A stretch of DNA of 64,000 nt from Onstottus_B arcticum. GTDB lineage: Bacteria > Acidobacteriota > Blastocatellia > UBA7656. The notes under the pieces are model-generated. The model worked only from the letters and a program-made list of their open reading frames with translations, was not told where the DNA came from and ran no database searches. Both the position numbers and the translations under genes were made by a program. The stretch is taken from positions 98,453 through 162,452 of the forward strand of contig JBBPIE010000013.1 in assembly GCA_038040485.1 (NCBI GenBank), written 5' to 3'. The number at the start of each line of letters is the position of its first letter. Positions within the stretch are counted from its first letter, which is position 1. This document shows positions 9,890-18,029 of the stretch, piece by piece.

Positions 9890-10324
9890 CTAGGATGCTG
9901 GCGCGGGCAACAATTCCCTCTCAATCTCCGCGATCAAGAATGGCAGATTGGGCAAGGTAAAGCTCAAGCCCGGAGCAGGTAGACGATGGTGCCTGATGTC
10001 TGGAGGGATGTGCTTGTGATGCGGGTGCGTGCTGCCGAGCGTGACGTCGCCGGGATGTGGTTGCGAATCGTACCAGTAGAGCTTCTCCGCGCCGAGCCAG
10101 ACCTCGTAACCGTAGCTAACGATCCGTAAGACTCCGGCAGCAAGCATCAATCGTTCACTCACGACTAACCGCACGCCGCCGGGAAAGATGACTTCGCCAC
10201 GGACCAGCGCCGTTCCCGCGCCGCGCCGCACGACCAGCAGCGTCGAGTATACAATTGCCGGGAACTGCTGTGGCAATCCGTAGATGAATTCTTCGTACTC
10301 ACTTAGCGAGTTCAAGTGGTTCAC
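9890..10324 (-). CDS. TumE-like (DUF6516) toxin
   Basis: 144 residues with a GTG start inside the 3' end of the upstream antitoxin-like gene, a 26-base overlap typical of co-translated toxin-antitoxin pairs. The central beta-rich part ends in a TLGSTHPHHKH segment (H100 to H105). This clustered-histidine pattern is the one I associate with DUF6516/TumE-family proteins. The family is known as the toxin half of TumE-TumA modules; the chemistry is not obvious from the sequence. Confidence is moderate because recognition rests on this motif and on the gene pair. Confidence 0.6.
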   Translation of the reverse strand: MNHLNSLSEYEEFIYGLPQQFPAIVYSTLLVVRRGAGTALVRGEVIFPGGVRLVVSERLMLAAGVLRIVSYGYEVWLGAEKLYWYDSQPHPGDVTLGSTHPHHKHIPPDIRHHRLPAPGLSFTLPNLPFLIAEIERELLPAPAS

Positions 10325-10604
10325 GGCGTGCGACTCGTTTCAGGACTTCTGAGAGTGAGGTCTGCGCGGTCAGATTTCGAATCAAGTCCTGATACTCCTG
10401 GCGACGGCGCTCCCGGATTTCATAGGCTCCGGCCCAATCGCTCCAATCCAACATCCAGGCATCATCTGCCGGTTCTTCGCCCGATTGGTAGGCTTCATAA
10501 AACGTCTCGGAAAGGATGCCGTACTTGCGCTCGTAGTTTTCCAGGTCGGCTTCGAGTGCGTGAATATCCCGCACGACTTCGTCTATTGTCATCATTGGCG
10601 TCAT
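10299..10604 (-). CDS. Antitoxin partner of the TumE-like toxin
   Basis: A 101-residue acidic helical protein. The central segment (K-Y-G-x4-F-Y, then a W-x2-W-A-G-A-Y-E pattern) matches small antitoxins found beside DUF6516 toxins. The ATG is preceded by a strong AAGGAG site with 8-base spacing. It is first in the minus-strand order and overlaps the toxin start, so it should be made before the toxin and in excess. A TATAAT box lies about 40 bases upstream. The function is inferred mainly from pairing. Confidence 0.6.
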   Translation of the reverse strand: MTPMMTIDEVVRDIHALEADLENYERKYGILSETFYEAYQSGEEPADDAWMLDWSDWAGAYEIRERRRQEYQDLIRNLTAQTSLSEVLKRVARREPLELAK

Positions 10605-10641
10605 TGGTTCGCTCCTTGTGAATCAATGCCTGGCTGAGGCG

Positions 10642-10647
10642 ATTATA
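10642..10647 (-). promoter_or_regulatory. Candidate -10 box for the TumA/TumE pair
   Basis: A perfect TATAAT on the minus strand, 37 bases upstream of the antitoxin ATG. No convincing -35 hexamer is seen at 16-18 bases. Confidence 0.4.
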
Positions 10648-10738
10648 CGGCACGGCAGGTCGCACGACCAGAACTACAGCACGCCACTGGATTATTGTAT
10701 TCAGGATGCTTCTTTCGGCGGGTCGAACGGCGAATTGA

Positions 10739-11707
10739 CTAGCCGAGTCGCTGGGCCAGCTCCCGAGCGAAGTAGGTGAGAATGATATCCGCGCCGGCGC
10801 GCTTGATTGACGTCAACGTCTCCAACGCTACGCGCTCTTCGTCGATCCACCCCAGCCGTCCCGCGGCCTTGATCATCGCGTATTCGCCGGAGACTTGATA
10901 AGCAGCCACCGGCAAATCGAATCGCTCGCGCACCGCGCGGATGATGTCGAGATACGGCAACGCCGGCTTGACCAACAGGATGTCGGCGCCTTGCTCTACG
11001 TCAAGCGCAGCTTCCTTCAACGCTTCCCGCGCGTTCGCCGGGTCCATCTGATAGCCGCGCCGGTCGCCGAACTGAGGAGCCGACTGCGCCGCCTCACGAA
11101 AAGGTCCATAAAACCCTGAAGCGTACTTCACCGCGTAAGACATTATGGGAATCTGCTCGAAGCCCGCGCCGTCGAGAGCCGCGCGAATCGCTTCGACAAA
11201 GCCGTCCATCATGTTTGAAGGCGCGATGATGTCCGCACCTGCTTCGGCTTGCGAGACCGCCGTTCGAGCCAGCAAGTCGAGCGACGGGTCGTTCAACACT
11301 TCGCCGTCTTCGATCACTCCGCAATGGCCGTGATCGGTGTACTCGCACAGGCAATTGTCCGCGATGACGACGATGTCTTTGACTTCGCGTTTGATGGCGC
11401 GAATGGCCTGCTGGGTTATGCCGTCTTCTGCATAAGCCTGGCTGCCCGCGGCGTCTTTCTTATCAGGCACGCCGAACAGGATGACCGCGCGAATGCCGTC
11501 GCGGCGGGCGGCTTCGGTCTCTTTGACCAACTCGTCGATTGAAAAATTGAAGCACCCGGGCATCGAGCCGATCTCGCGCCTTACGCCTTCGCCCTCGCAG
11601 ACGAACAACGGATAAACAAAGTCGTCGGGTGAGAGTTTGGTTTCGCGAACGAGCGCGCGGATTGATTCGGTGCGGCGAAGCCGGCGGGGGCGGCGTGTCA
11701 GGTTCAT
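10739..11707 (-). CDS. hemB: Delta-aminolevulinic acid dehydratase (porphobilinogen synthase)
   Basis: This enzyme condenses two 5-aminolevulinates into porphobilinogen, the second common step of tetrapyrrole synthesis, in the cytosol. The 322-residue length is typical. The two Schiff-base lysines are visible in SYAVKYAS (about 195) and LLVKPALPYLD (about 247). A Cys-x-Cys-x7-Cys metal-site loop (NCLCEYTDHGHC) marks the zinc-type enzyme. The N-terminus has the usual RRLR...T-R-x-L-V-R-E start. It is monocistronic here, with no other hem genes adjacent. Identity is secure. Confidence 0.97.
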   Translation of the reverse strand: MNLTRRPRRLRRTESIRALVRETKLSPDDFVYPLFVCEGEGVRREIGSMPGCFNFSIDELVKETEAARRDGIRAVILFGVPDKKDAAGSQAYAEDGITQQAIRAIKREVKDIVVIADNCLCEYTDHGHCGVIEDGEVLNDPSLDLLARTAVSQAEAGADIIAPSNMMDGFVEAIRAALDGAGFEQIPIMSYAVKYASGFYGPFREAAQSAPQFGDRRGYQMDPANAREALKEAALDVEQGADILLVKPALPYLDIIRAVRERFDLPVAAYQVSGEYAMIKAAGRLGWIDEERVALETLTSIKRAGADIILTYFARELAQRLG

Positions 11708-11830
11708 CTTGAGGACTCCAGGACAAACGGCGTCGACGGCAAATCGTGAACGGGCACCGCTGGTTGGCGGACGTTTTGAGCGAGAGGATGCCGTCCAACC
11801 GGCGGGCGCTTCGACGAGCCGCCCGCATCC

Positions 11831-12019
11831 CTACTGCTGGGTTTCGACCTCTTCCTCTTCGCCGGTGCCGAAGTAGAAAGCTACCGAACAGTTCTCAGCG
11901 CAAAACTTCTGACCATACTTGCGGAAGGCGCAATTCTCGCACACAGGCTTGAAGCACTGAACGCATCTCGCGAGCCTGAACACCTTCGATGCCTTCTTAC
12001 ACTTGATGCAAACTGCCAT
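11831..12019 (-). CDS. Small cysteine-rich zinc-ribbon-like protein
   Basis: About 62 residues from the internal ATG I prefer (MAVCIKCKK...); seven in-frame codons upstream look like leader. Four Cys pairs appear in order: CIKC, CVQC, CENC, then a C-A-E-N-C near the end. They probably form one or two zinc knuckles. The tail is acidic (EEEEVE). I do not recognise the family. The cysteine spacing and the clean start make it a credible gene. It lies upstream of hemB on the same strand, but with a gap, so a shared operon is unproven. Confidence 0.6.
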   Translation of the reverse strand: MAVCIKCKKASKVFRLARCVQCFKPVCENCAFRKYGQKFCAENCSVAFYFGTGEEEEVETQQ

Positions 12020-12194
12020 CGCAAGACGAAAGTATACCAAACGGGTCAGTGAGGGCTAGAGTTATTTGCCGGGGGCAGCGACAGCCGGATGAAGTGAACC
12101 GCGAGAGCCGATGAAAGTGGCTAGCCGTGAGGTGCAAGCCGCAACGGGCGCGCCCACTCGGACGCGCCCGCCGCCTTCCCAAACACCGATTGGA

Positions 12195-13034
12195 TTAAGG
12201 CGCGATTGCGAAGCTAAGTTCAGGGTTGAAGCGTGCGATCACTCTCTCCTGATGCGCCACTATTCCGGCAAACTTAGCGAAAAAGCTCGCAGCGCCCGCC
12301 GGGCCGAGCACTTGATGGAAGGGCGATCCCTTGCCGATCTCGGCGAAGCTGTCCATGAAGGTCACCGTGGTATAGCCGTAGCCATCGCCGCCAAAAACGG
12401 TCTGGCTTACGAAGTAGCCGATCACGTTTGCCTTTTTCATCACCGGCAGAACGTCACTTTTCACAAGGTTTTCGAATGCAGTCCCTCGGCCGGGCACAAC
12501 GCTGATCGAGTTGACCACCGCGAGTTTGGGAGGCCCGGTCATCGTCATCATCTTGCCCATGTAGCTCAAATCAAGGCGAGCCAGATCGCCAAAGGTGTGG
12601 GCGCTCACGACACACCGGCGCGATTTGGTTATGTAGTCACGCCAGGCGTCGTCACCTAGCGCCTTCCTCAACGGCGACATCGGCTCATCGTATTGAGCGA
12701 AGCTTGTGATCGGGGTGATGACCACGTACTCGTACGACTCGCCAAAGACCGCGGTCTCGAAGACGCTGCGTTCCTTCACGCCGGCTTTCTTGAGCGCAGG
12801 ATTGACGACGTTCTTCTGCAAGTCCTGCCACTCGGTTACCATATCCGGTTTGACGCGAACTATAGAAATCGATGACCACTGCTGTGGCTGCGCGTCAGCC
12901 ATCGGTTTAGCCTTCCTGGCCACGGGTTTCTTAGTCGCGGCCTTTGGCGTCATTGTTTCCTGCGCGATGGCCAGCACCGCCGCCATCGCTATGCACAAAG
13001 CTAGACCTACTATTCTCCAAGCTGTTCTTTTCAT
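12195..13034 (-). CDS. Secreted protein with tandem dimeric alpha/beta-barrel (NIPSNAP/ABM-like) halves
   Basis: A 279-residue protein with a clear signal peptide (about 1-24, ending A-I-A-Q) and a GGAGG ribosome site before the ATG. After a short Lys/Ala/Pro linker there are two related halves: about 50-160 (WSSISIVRVKPDMVTEW...) and about 170-275 (LAVVNSISVVPGRGTAF...). Each opens with a beta strand followed by a helix, as in ferredoxin-like dimeric barrel families such as NIPSNAP, EthD and ABM. No catalytic residue set is evident. The periplasmic location is inferred from the signal. It is a standalone gene; function unknown. Confidence 0.6.
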   Translation of the reverse strand: MKRTAWRIVGLALCIAMAAVLAIAQETMTPKAATKKPVARKAKPMADAQPQQWSSISIVRVKPDMVTEWQDLQKNVVNPALKKAGVKERSVFETAVFGESYEYVVITPITSFAQYDEPMSPLRKALGDDAWRDYITKSRRCVVSAHTFGDLARLDLSYMGKMMTMTGPPKLAVVNSISVVPGRGTAFENLVKSDVLPVMKKANVIGYFVSQTVFGGDGYGYTTVTFMDSFAEIGKGSPFHQVLGPAGAASFFAKFAGIVAHQERVIARFNPELSFAIAP

Positions 13035-13352
13035 GGGTTCCTCCAGGTTGTTCAGATCTGAGTGACGTTTTCAAATGAGGCCGCGAAAGCGGACCTTCAG
13101 GTTTGACAAATCCCGCTCGTGTCGAGCGCGCTATCTTATGTACTTGCCCTGCTCAAGTCAAGCGGCGGAATGAGACGGGTGCGAGTCAGGTTCTTTTGGT
13201 TGAATCCCCGAGGGATGCCGGAATAAAGCCGAGGGGTGAGTCCGCGAACCCGTGGAGACGCGGCGTGAAGAAGGCGCCTCACCGTCGAAGAGGGTGACGG
13301 CCTGTGCCACGCAACGAGACACAGGGTTCGCATGCCGCCACATTCCGGGCGG
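13035..13352. other. Intergenic region with structured repeat-like element
   Basis: No credible gene. The half nearest pyrG is a GC-rich structured element, described separately; the other half carries no motif I can name beyond the upstream region of the secreted barrel protein. Confidence 0.5.
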
Positions 13353-13353
13353 C
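13190..13353. repeat. Suspected dispersed structured element downstream of pyrG
   Basis: Contains a CCCCGAGGGATGCCGG ... GCCGAGGGG hairpin, a second GC-rich fold, and a final GCCGCC / GGGCGGC hairpin (about 13334-13353) that reaches into the pyrG stop codon. The sequence style is that of multicopy structured repeats in related genomes. There is only one copy in this window, so repeat status is inferred. Confidence 0.35.
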
Positions 13354-15041
13354 TAGTCAGTCGACGCGCCGATCTTCCACTCGTGTTCATCAATTCCCTC
13401 ATGCGAAGCGCCGGCCTCAACCCGATCGCCTGCTGCTTCGTCGCGCACCCGATGCTCATAGGCGGCCCGAATGAATGACACGAACAGCGGGTGAGGATCC
13501 AGGGGCTTCGACTTGAACTCCGGATGAAACTGACAGCCCAGGAACCACGGATGATCGGGCAGCTCTACGATCTCGATGAACTTCCCGTCGGGCGACTTGC
13601 CTGAGAACACAAGCCCGTTCCCCCCAAGCTGATCTTCGTAACGCGGATTGAACTCGTAGCGATGACGGTGACGCTCGCTGATCTCGCGCGCTCCGTAAGT
13701 CTTTTCGGCAAGCGAGCCTTCCTTTAACACGCACGGATAAGCTCCGAGCCGCATTGTGCCTCCCATCGCCTCTACTCCGATCAGATCCCGCAGCTTGAAG
13801 ATCACCGGGTGCGCCGAATCGTCGTCGAACTCGGTCGAGTCCGCGCCGTCGATCCCGCACACGTTGCGCGCGAACTCGATCGTCGCGCATTGCATTCCAA
13901 GACAAATCCCAAAGTAGGGAGTGAGACCGCGGCGCGCGTAGTTGATCGCTCGAAGCATGCCCGCGATCCCTCGTTTGCCGAACCCGCCCGGAACCAGTAT
14001 CGCATCGAAATCGCGCAGCCGGTCTTCCCAGTTCGGATCTTCCATCAGGTCTTCAGACTCGACCCAACGAATCTGCACGCGCAGCTTGTTCGCCACGCCG
14101 CCGTGAACAAGCGCTTCGTGAAGACTCTTGTACGAGTCCGCAAGCTCGACGTACTTGCCGACGATGCCGATCGTCACCGAAGCGTCGGGGTTCTTGATCG
14201 TCTCCACAAGCTCGGTCCAGCGCCGCAGGTCGCGCTCGCCCGCAGTCAGGCCAAGCTTCTTCACGATCATATCGTCAAGCCCCTGGCCCGCGAACATCAG
14301 CGGCACTTCGTAAATCGTCTCCACGTCTTGCGCAGTGATCACTTCGTTTTCGCGCACGTTGCAGAACAGCGCGATCTTGGCTTTCATGTCGTGCGGCAGC
14401 GGGCGGTCGCAGCGGCACATCAAAATGTCCGGCTGAATGCCTATCTCGCGAAGCTCCTTCACCGAGTGCTGAGTCGGCTTGGACTTCAGCTCCCCCGAAG
14501 CCGCGATGAACGGCACAAGCGTCAGGTGAATAAACAGCGCGTTTTCGCGCCCCACTTCATTGCCCATCTGGCGGATGCTTTCAAGGAACGGCAGCGATTC
14601 GATATCGCCGACCGTACCTCCAACTTCGACGATTACGACGTCGGGTCCGTCCGCGACCGTTCGTATCGCGTCTTTGATTTCGTTTGTGACGTGCGGGATG
14701 ACTTGAATCGTTTTGCCCAGATAGTCGCCTCGGCGTTCTTTGTTGATGACCGAAAGATAGATTCGCCCGGTCGTCCAATTGTTAGCCTGAGTCAGTTGCG
14801 CGTGAGTGAATCGTTCGTAGTGGCCAAGATCAAGATCGGTTTCAGCGCCGTCATCGGTGACAAACACTTCGCCGTGCTGGAAGGGCGACATCGTTCCGGG
14901 ATCGACGTTGATGTATGGGTCGAGCTTTTGTAGAGTGACTTTGAGGCCCCGCGCTTCGAGCAGGCACCCGATGGAAGCGGCGGCCAATCCTTTGCCCAGG
15001 CTCGACACCACGCCGCCGGTCACAAAAATGTACTTGGTCAT
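13353..15041 (-). CDS. pyrG: CTP synthase
   Basis: It makes CTP from UTP, ATP and glutamine in the cytosol. The N-terminal amidoligase half starts with the diagnostic TGGVVSSLGKGLAAASIG P-loop and contains GGTVGDIES. The C-terminal class I glutamine amidotransferase has the nucleophile in PYFGICLGMQ and a later HPEF histidine. At 562 residues it is close to the family length. Its start overlaps the kdsB stop by four bases (ATGA), so the two are co-translated in the order kdsB then pyrG. The last residues (IGASTD) run into a GC-rich hairpin. Identity is secure. Confidence 0.98.
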   Translation of the reverse strand: MTKYIFVTGGVVSSLGKGLAAASIGCLLEARGLKVTLQKLDPYINVDPGTMSPFQHGEVFVTDDGAETDLDLGHYERFTHAQLTQANNWTTGRIYLSVINKERRGDYLGKTIQVIPHVTNEIKDAIRTVADGPDVVIVEVGGTVGDIESLPFLESIRQMGNEVGRENALFIHLTLVPFIAASGELKSKPTQHSVKELREIGIQPDILMCRCDRPLPHDMKAKIALFCNVRENEVITAQDVETIYEVPLMFAGQGLDDMIVKKLGLTAGERDLRRWTELVETIKNPDASVTIGIVGKYVELADSYKSLHEALVHGGVANKLRVQIRWVESEDLMEDPNWEDRLRDFDAILVPGGFGKRGIAGMLRAINYARRGLTPYFGICLGMQCATIEFARNVCGIDGADSTEFDDDSAHPVIFKLRDLIGVEAMGGTMRLGAYPCVLKEGSLAEKTYGAREISERHRHRYEFNPRYEDQLGGNGLVFSGKSPDGKFIEIVELPDHPWFLGCQFHPEFKSKPLDPHPLFVSFIRAAYEHRVRDEAAGDRVEAGASHEGIDEHEWKIGASTD

Positions 15042-15817
15042 TTTGCCTTCTCCTCGATGGTTCGTTTTACTCGTTCGTAGTCCTGCTCAGTGTCAACACC
15101 AACCGACCGGTGCGCGACTGGTACGACGCGAATCCTGATTCCATTCTCGAGCGCGCGAAGCTGTTCGAGCGCTTCCAGTTTTTCGAGTGGCGAGGGCTCC
15201 ATTCTGGCGAACTGCTGTAAGAAACTTCTGCGATATGAGTAAAGCCCTGAGTGCTTGCGGTAATTAGACAACAGCGCCGGCTCGCGCCGCAATGAGGCTT
15301 CGAGAGTCAGTCCATCGACCGGCCTGATGTAAGGAATCGGTGAGCGGGAAAAGTAGAGCGCGAATCCTTTCGAGTCGGTGACGACCTTCACGATGCCTGG
15401 GTTGAACACGTCTTCGACTGAGAGTATCGGCTCGGAGGTTGTGCTCATTTGAAGCTCCGGATCTTCAATCAGCGACTCGATGGCAGCATCGATAGTCGAA
15501 GGCTCGATGAGCGGCTCATCGCCTTGAACATTTACGATCAACTCCGCCTCGAGTGACGCGGCTGCCTCGGCTACGCGATCGGTTCCCGAAGCCGCCAACG
15601 ACGAGGTCAGCAGCGCTTCGCCGCCGTGGTCGCGCACTGCGTCCGCAATACGCTGATCGTCAGTCGCGACAATCACGCGTCCGACTAACCGAGCGCGCGA
15701 CGCGCGTTCGACTACATGCATTATCATCGGAATTCCAGCGAGTGGGAGGAGTGGCTTGCCCGGCAATCTTGTCGAGGCATACCGCGCAGGGATAATCGCT
15801 ACGGCTTCTCCCTTCAC
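15038..15817 (-). CDS. kdsB: 3-deoxy-manno-octulosonate cytidylyltransferase (CMP-KDO synthetase)
   Basis: It activates KDO with CTP for lipopolysaccharide inner-core synthesis. The N-terminus IIPARYASTRLPGKPL is the nucleotide-binding signature. NVQGDEPLI and the Y-F-S-R-S-P-I-P-Y segment are also typical, and 259 residues is normal. The start is GTG. Pairing with pyrG, which makes its CTP substrate, through an ATGA overlap fits metabolically. It also implies an LPS-bearing outer membrane. Confidence 0.97.
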   Translation of the reverse strand: MKGEAVAIIPARYASTRLPGKPLLPLAGIPMIMHVVERASRARLVGRVIVATDDQRIADAVRDHGGEALLTSSLAASGTDRVAEAAASLEAELIVNVQGDEPLIEPSTIDAAIESLIEDPELQMSTTSEPILSVEDVFNPGIVKVVTDSKGFALYFSRSPIPYIRPVDGLTLEASLRREPALLSNYRKHSGLYSYRRSFLQQFARMEPSPLEKLEALEQLRALENGIRIRVVPVAHRSVGVDTEQDYERVKRTIEEKAK

Positions 15818-15897
15818 GGGTTTTCAGCCTAGCGCATTGCCGTTGAAGGTGTCAAACGGAGTGGCTTGAAGCTAAAGGCTGTCTTAGAAGTCCACCA

Positions 15898-16248
15898 TCA
15901 CTTGAGCGGAAGGTGCTGGGTTCGATCGCGCCATTCCGCCGGTTCGCTAGCCCCCGCAATCAGTTCGAGGTCGGAAATACAACCTCCAACGCTAACATTT
16001 AGTTGATGACCATAGATCACACCAGCGAAAGTCACGCCTGGCTGCTGACGTCTCTTAGCCTCGCGCAAGAGGTCGTCATCTTGTGTAAAGAGAACGCGTT
16101 CTAGCTCAGTTGCGCGATCAAGAAGCTGTCGATCATCCATCTGCGCCGCACCGTCCTCCTGAGCCGTCAGCACGTCTACGCCTTTCAGGTGCAACCCATC
16201 AGTTACGGCCCGGCGGACGTGTACGTCCATGTAGAGCCTAATGCTCAT
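15898..16248 (-). CDS. DUF5615 PIN-like toxin
   Basis: 116 residues. An acidic residue at Asp8 in the first strand (RLYMDVHV) and an FTQDDDLL cluster (Asp57-59) match the DUF5615/Mut7-C-like PIN fold, thought to be a ribonuclease. The start overlaps the DUF433 gene stop by four bases, the usual antitoxin-then-toxin order. Family recognition is good; toxicity is by analogy with VapBC-like pairs. Confidence 0.75.
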   Translation of the reverse strand: MSIRLYMDVHVRRAVTDGLHLKGVDVLTAQEDGAAQMDDRQLLDRATELERVLFTQDDDLLREAKRRQQPGVTFAGVIYGHQLNVSVGGCISDLELIAGASEPAEWRDRTQHLPLK

Positions 16249-16556
16249 AGCAGGAGTTTCAGCGTGCGCAGGCGTTTCCTTAGGTCTGACTCCTCATCGT
16301 TCGCGGCCATCTGGTTGACCTCAGCCCACCGGCGCTGAATCTCCGCATCAAGCTCAGTCTGATGCTCGTGATAGTAGGCTAGCGCTGCGTGAATCTGAGC
16401 CATGGAGAGATGCGGGTACTGAAAATGAATTTCCTCAGGGCTTGAGCCGTGAGCCAGTTTATCAAGCACGACCTCGATCACCTTCACCCTTGTGCCAATG
16501 ATCCAAGCAACTCCCCGCTCGTCCAACTCAACATAAGTGGCGGTCACAGTCGTCAT
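16245..16556 (-). CDS. DUF433 antitoxin
   Basis: 103 residues with the DUF433 pattern: an opening V-A-W-I-I-G-T-R-V-K-V strand, then G-x-S-P-E-E-I-H-x-Q-Y-P-x-L-S-M-A-Q-I-H-A-A-L-A-Y-Y. This is a winged helix-turn-helix-like module. DUF433 proteins commonly precede DUF5615 toxins and are taken to repress the operon and neutralise the toxin. It is divergent from larB, with about 100 bases between. Confidence 0.78.
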   Translation of the reverse strand: MTTVTATYVELDERGVAWIIGTRVKVIEVVLDKLAHGSSPEEIHFQYPHLSMAQIHAALAYYHEHQTELDAEIQRRWAEVNQMAANDEESDLRKRLRTLKLLL

Positions 16557-16647
16557 TGCTTTCCTGATCCTCGGCGGCGAATCGGCTGTAATCTATCACG
16601 ATCCAATTCAACACTCCAGCCTGACCATCCGCCCGTTGCGAGTGTGC

Positions 16648-16653
16648 TAGAAT
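16648..16653 (+). promoter_or_regulatory. Extended -10 box, possible leaderless start for larB
   Basis: TAGAAT preceded by TGC (extended -10 TGn), with only seven bases before the GTG start. Transcription would then begin at or next to the start codon. No Shine-Dalgarno is seen. Confidence 0.4.
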
Positions 16654-16660
16654 CGCCGAA

Positions 16661-17410
16661 GTGAACAGGGATCTGATCAAACAGCTTCTCGAAGACGCGC
16701 GCGCGGGGCGCATCGACATCGACGAAGCCGCCGACAAACTCGCTCACTTGCCATACGAAAACATCGAGTTCGCTCGCGTGGATCATCATCGCGAACTGCG
16801 ACTCGGATTCCCCGAAGTCATATTGGGTCAGGGCAAAACCATCGATCAAATCGCACACATCGCGGACCGCATCCTCAACCAAAGTTCGAATCTGCTGATC
16901 TCGCGAACCACCCAAGAAGTCTTCGAACGAATCTCGCAGCTTGCACCGGACGCCGAGTTTCATCCCGAGGCGCGAATGATCTCAGTTGCGCGCGATAAGA
17001 CCGAACGCGGCGACGGAGCTATCGCGGTCATTTCGGCAGGCACGTCCGATATTCCGGTGGCCGAAGAAGCCGCTGTGACTGCGACAGCGATGGGAAATAG
17101 AGTCTCCCGCGTGTACGACGTAGGCGTGGCCGGCATCCATCGATTGCTGGACGCGCGCAATGATTTCGCTTCGGCTCGAGTGATCGTCGTCGTAGCCGGA
17201 ATGGAAGGCGCGCTGCCTTCGGTTGTTGGAGGGATGGTTTCAGTTCCGGTGATCGCAGTGCCCACGAGCGTCGGCTACGGCGCTTCGTTCAACGGGATAG
17301 CAGCGCTGTTGGGGATGTTGAACTCGTGCGCTTCGAACGTGACTGTTGTGAACATCGACAACGGCTTCGGCGCAGGGTTCGTCGCCAGTTTGATCAATCG
17401 AAAGAGGTAG
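16661..17410 (+). CDS. larB: Nickel pincer cofactor biosynthesis carboxylase LarB
   Basis: LarB carboxylates and hydrolyses nicotinic acid adenine dinucleotide, the first step to the nickel-pincer nucleotide of lactate racemase and related enzymes. The protein (249 residues, GTG start) has the PurE-like C-terminal half: SAGTSDIPVAEEA, then YDVGVAGIHR, VVVAGMEGALPSVVGG and VGYGASFNGIAALL. These are hallmark motifs. The N-terminal part carries the usual D-x-x-R-x-x-R-x-G-x-P-E-V segment. No larC, larE or racemase homologue lies nearby, so the user enzyme is elsewhere. The gene ends against a phrase repeat. Confidence 0.93.
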   Translation: MNRDLIKQLLEDARAGRIDIDEAADKLAHLPYENIEFARVDHHRELRLGFPEVILGQGKTIDQIAHIADRILNQSSNLLISRTTQEVFERISQLAPDAEFHPEARMISVARDKTERGDGAIAVISAGTSDIPVAEEAAVTATAMGNRVSRVYDVGVAGIHRLLDARNDFASARVIVVVAGMEGALPSVVGGMVSVPVIAVPTSVGYGASFNGIAALLGMLNSCASNVTVVNIDNGFGAGFVASLINRKR

Positions 17411-17416
17411 GGATGT

Positions 17417-17562
17417 CTTTGTCCCTTGTCCCTTGTCCTTTGTCTCTTGTCCTTTGTCTCTTGTCCTTTGCCTCCCGTTATTTGTCCTTTCTGTCCTTTT
17501 CGTCCTTTTAGCCAGTGACCAAGGACTAAGGACAAGGGACTAATGACAAATGACTATTGACC
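17417..17562. repeat. Inverted phrase repeat (TTGTCC words) between convergent genes
   Basis: The left arm (to about 17510) is a run of TTGTCC/CTTTGTC words. The right arm (from about 17517) carries the complementary GACAAGGGAC, GACAAATGAC and AGGACTAAGGAC words. It fills the gap between larB and yqeY, and the yqeY TAG stop lies within the right arm. RNA from either side would fold into a long imperfect hairpin, perhaps acting as a bidirectional terminator. Confidence 0.75.
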
Positions 17563-18006
17563 AGATAGCTTCGCCTTCACCAGATCGCTGAGCGCTTTTC
17601 CATCGACTGTTTTTCCTTCAAGCTTCGAGCGTACGACCTTCATCATTGCGCCCATGTCTTTCATGGAAGCCGCGCCGGTCTCCGCTATGGCCTGTACAAC
17701 CGCAGCGGTCATTTCTTCTTCGCTTGCCGAAGCAGGAAGGTAAGTCTGAATGATCCGCGCTTCGTTTTCTTCCTTGACGGCAAGGTCTTCCCGGTTGGCT
17801 GCTCTGTACTGTTCGGCCGCGTCACGCCGCTGCTTCAAGATCGTGTTCAGCACGCGCGCCGCTTCGGTGTCATCGACTCCCGCGGGCAGCTCGGACTGGC
17901 GCATCGTAAGCGCAGTCTTCACCATTCGAAGCGCGCTGAGCCGCTCTGCTTCTTTCGCTTTCATCGCCTCGATGATGTCGCGGCTGATTTGTTCAACGAT
18001 CGGCAT
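17554..18006 (-). CDS. yqeY: GatB/YqeY domain protein
   Basis: About 150 residues from the ATG chosen here. A TTG nine codons upstream would overlap the PIN-like gene stop (TTGA) and cannot be excluded. The sequence shows the YqeY pattern: LSALRMVKTAL, K-Q-R-R-D-A-A-E-Q-Y, E-E-x3-I-x2-Y-L-P, then a helical MGxMMKVV...G-K-T-V-D-G tail. The domain resembles the tRNA-binding tail of the GatB amidotransferase subunit; YqeY itself has no settled role. The stop codon is supplied by the adjacent phrase repeat, so the extreme C-terminus may have been reshaped. Confidence 0.9.
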   Translation of the reverse strand: MPIVEQISRDIIEAMKAKEAERLSALRMVKTALTMRQSELPAGVDDTEAARVLNTILKQRRDAAEQYRAANREDLAVKEENEARIIQTYLPASASEEEMTAAVVQAIAETGAASMKDMGAMMKVVRSKLEGKTVDGKALSDLVKAKLSGQ

Positions 18007-18029
18007 GTGCCGGCGCCTCGCTTTGGGAT

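Noticed and set aside
13809..14933. Long plus-strand open frame (374 codons)
   Set aside because: It is the antisense shadow of pyrG, whose protein is fully conserved on the other strand. The shadow shows no domain and has skewed composition.
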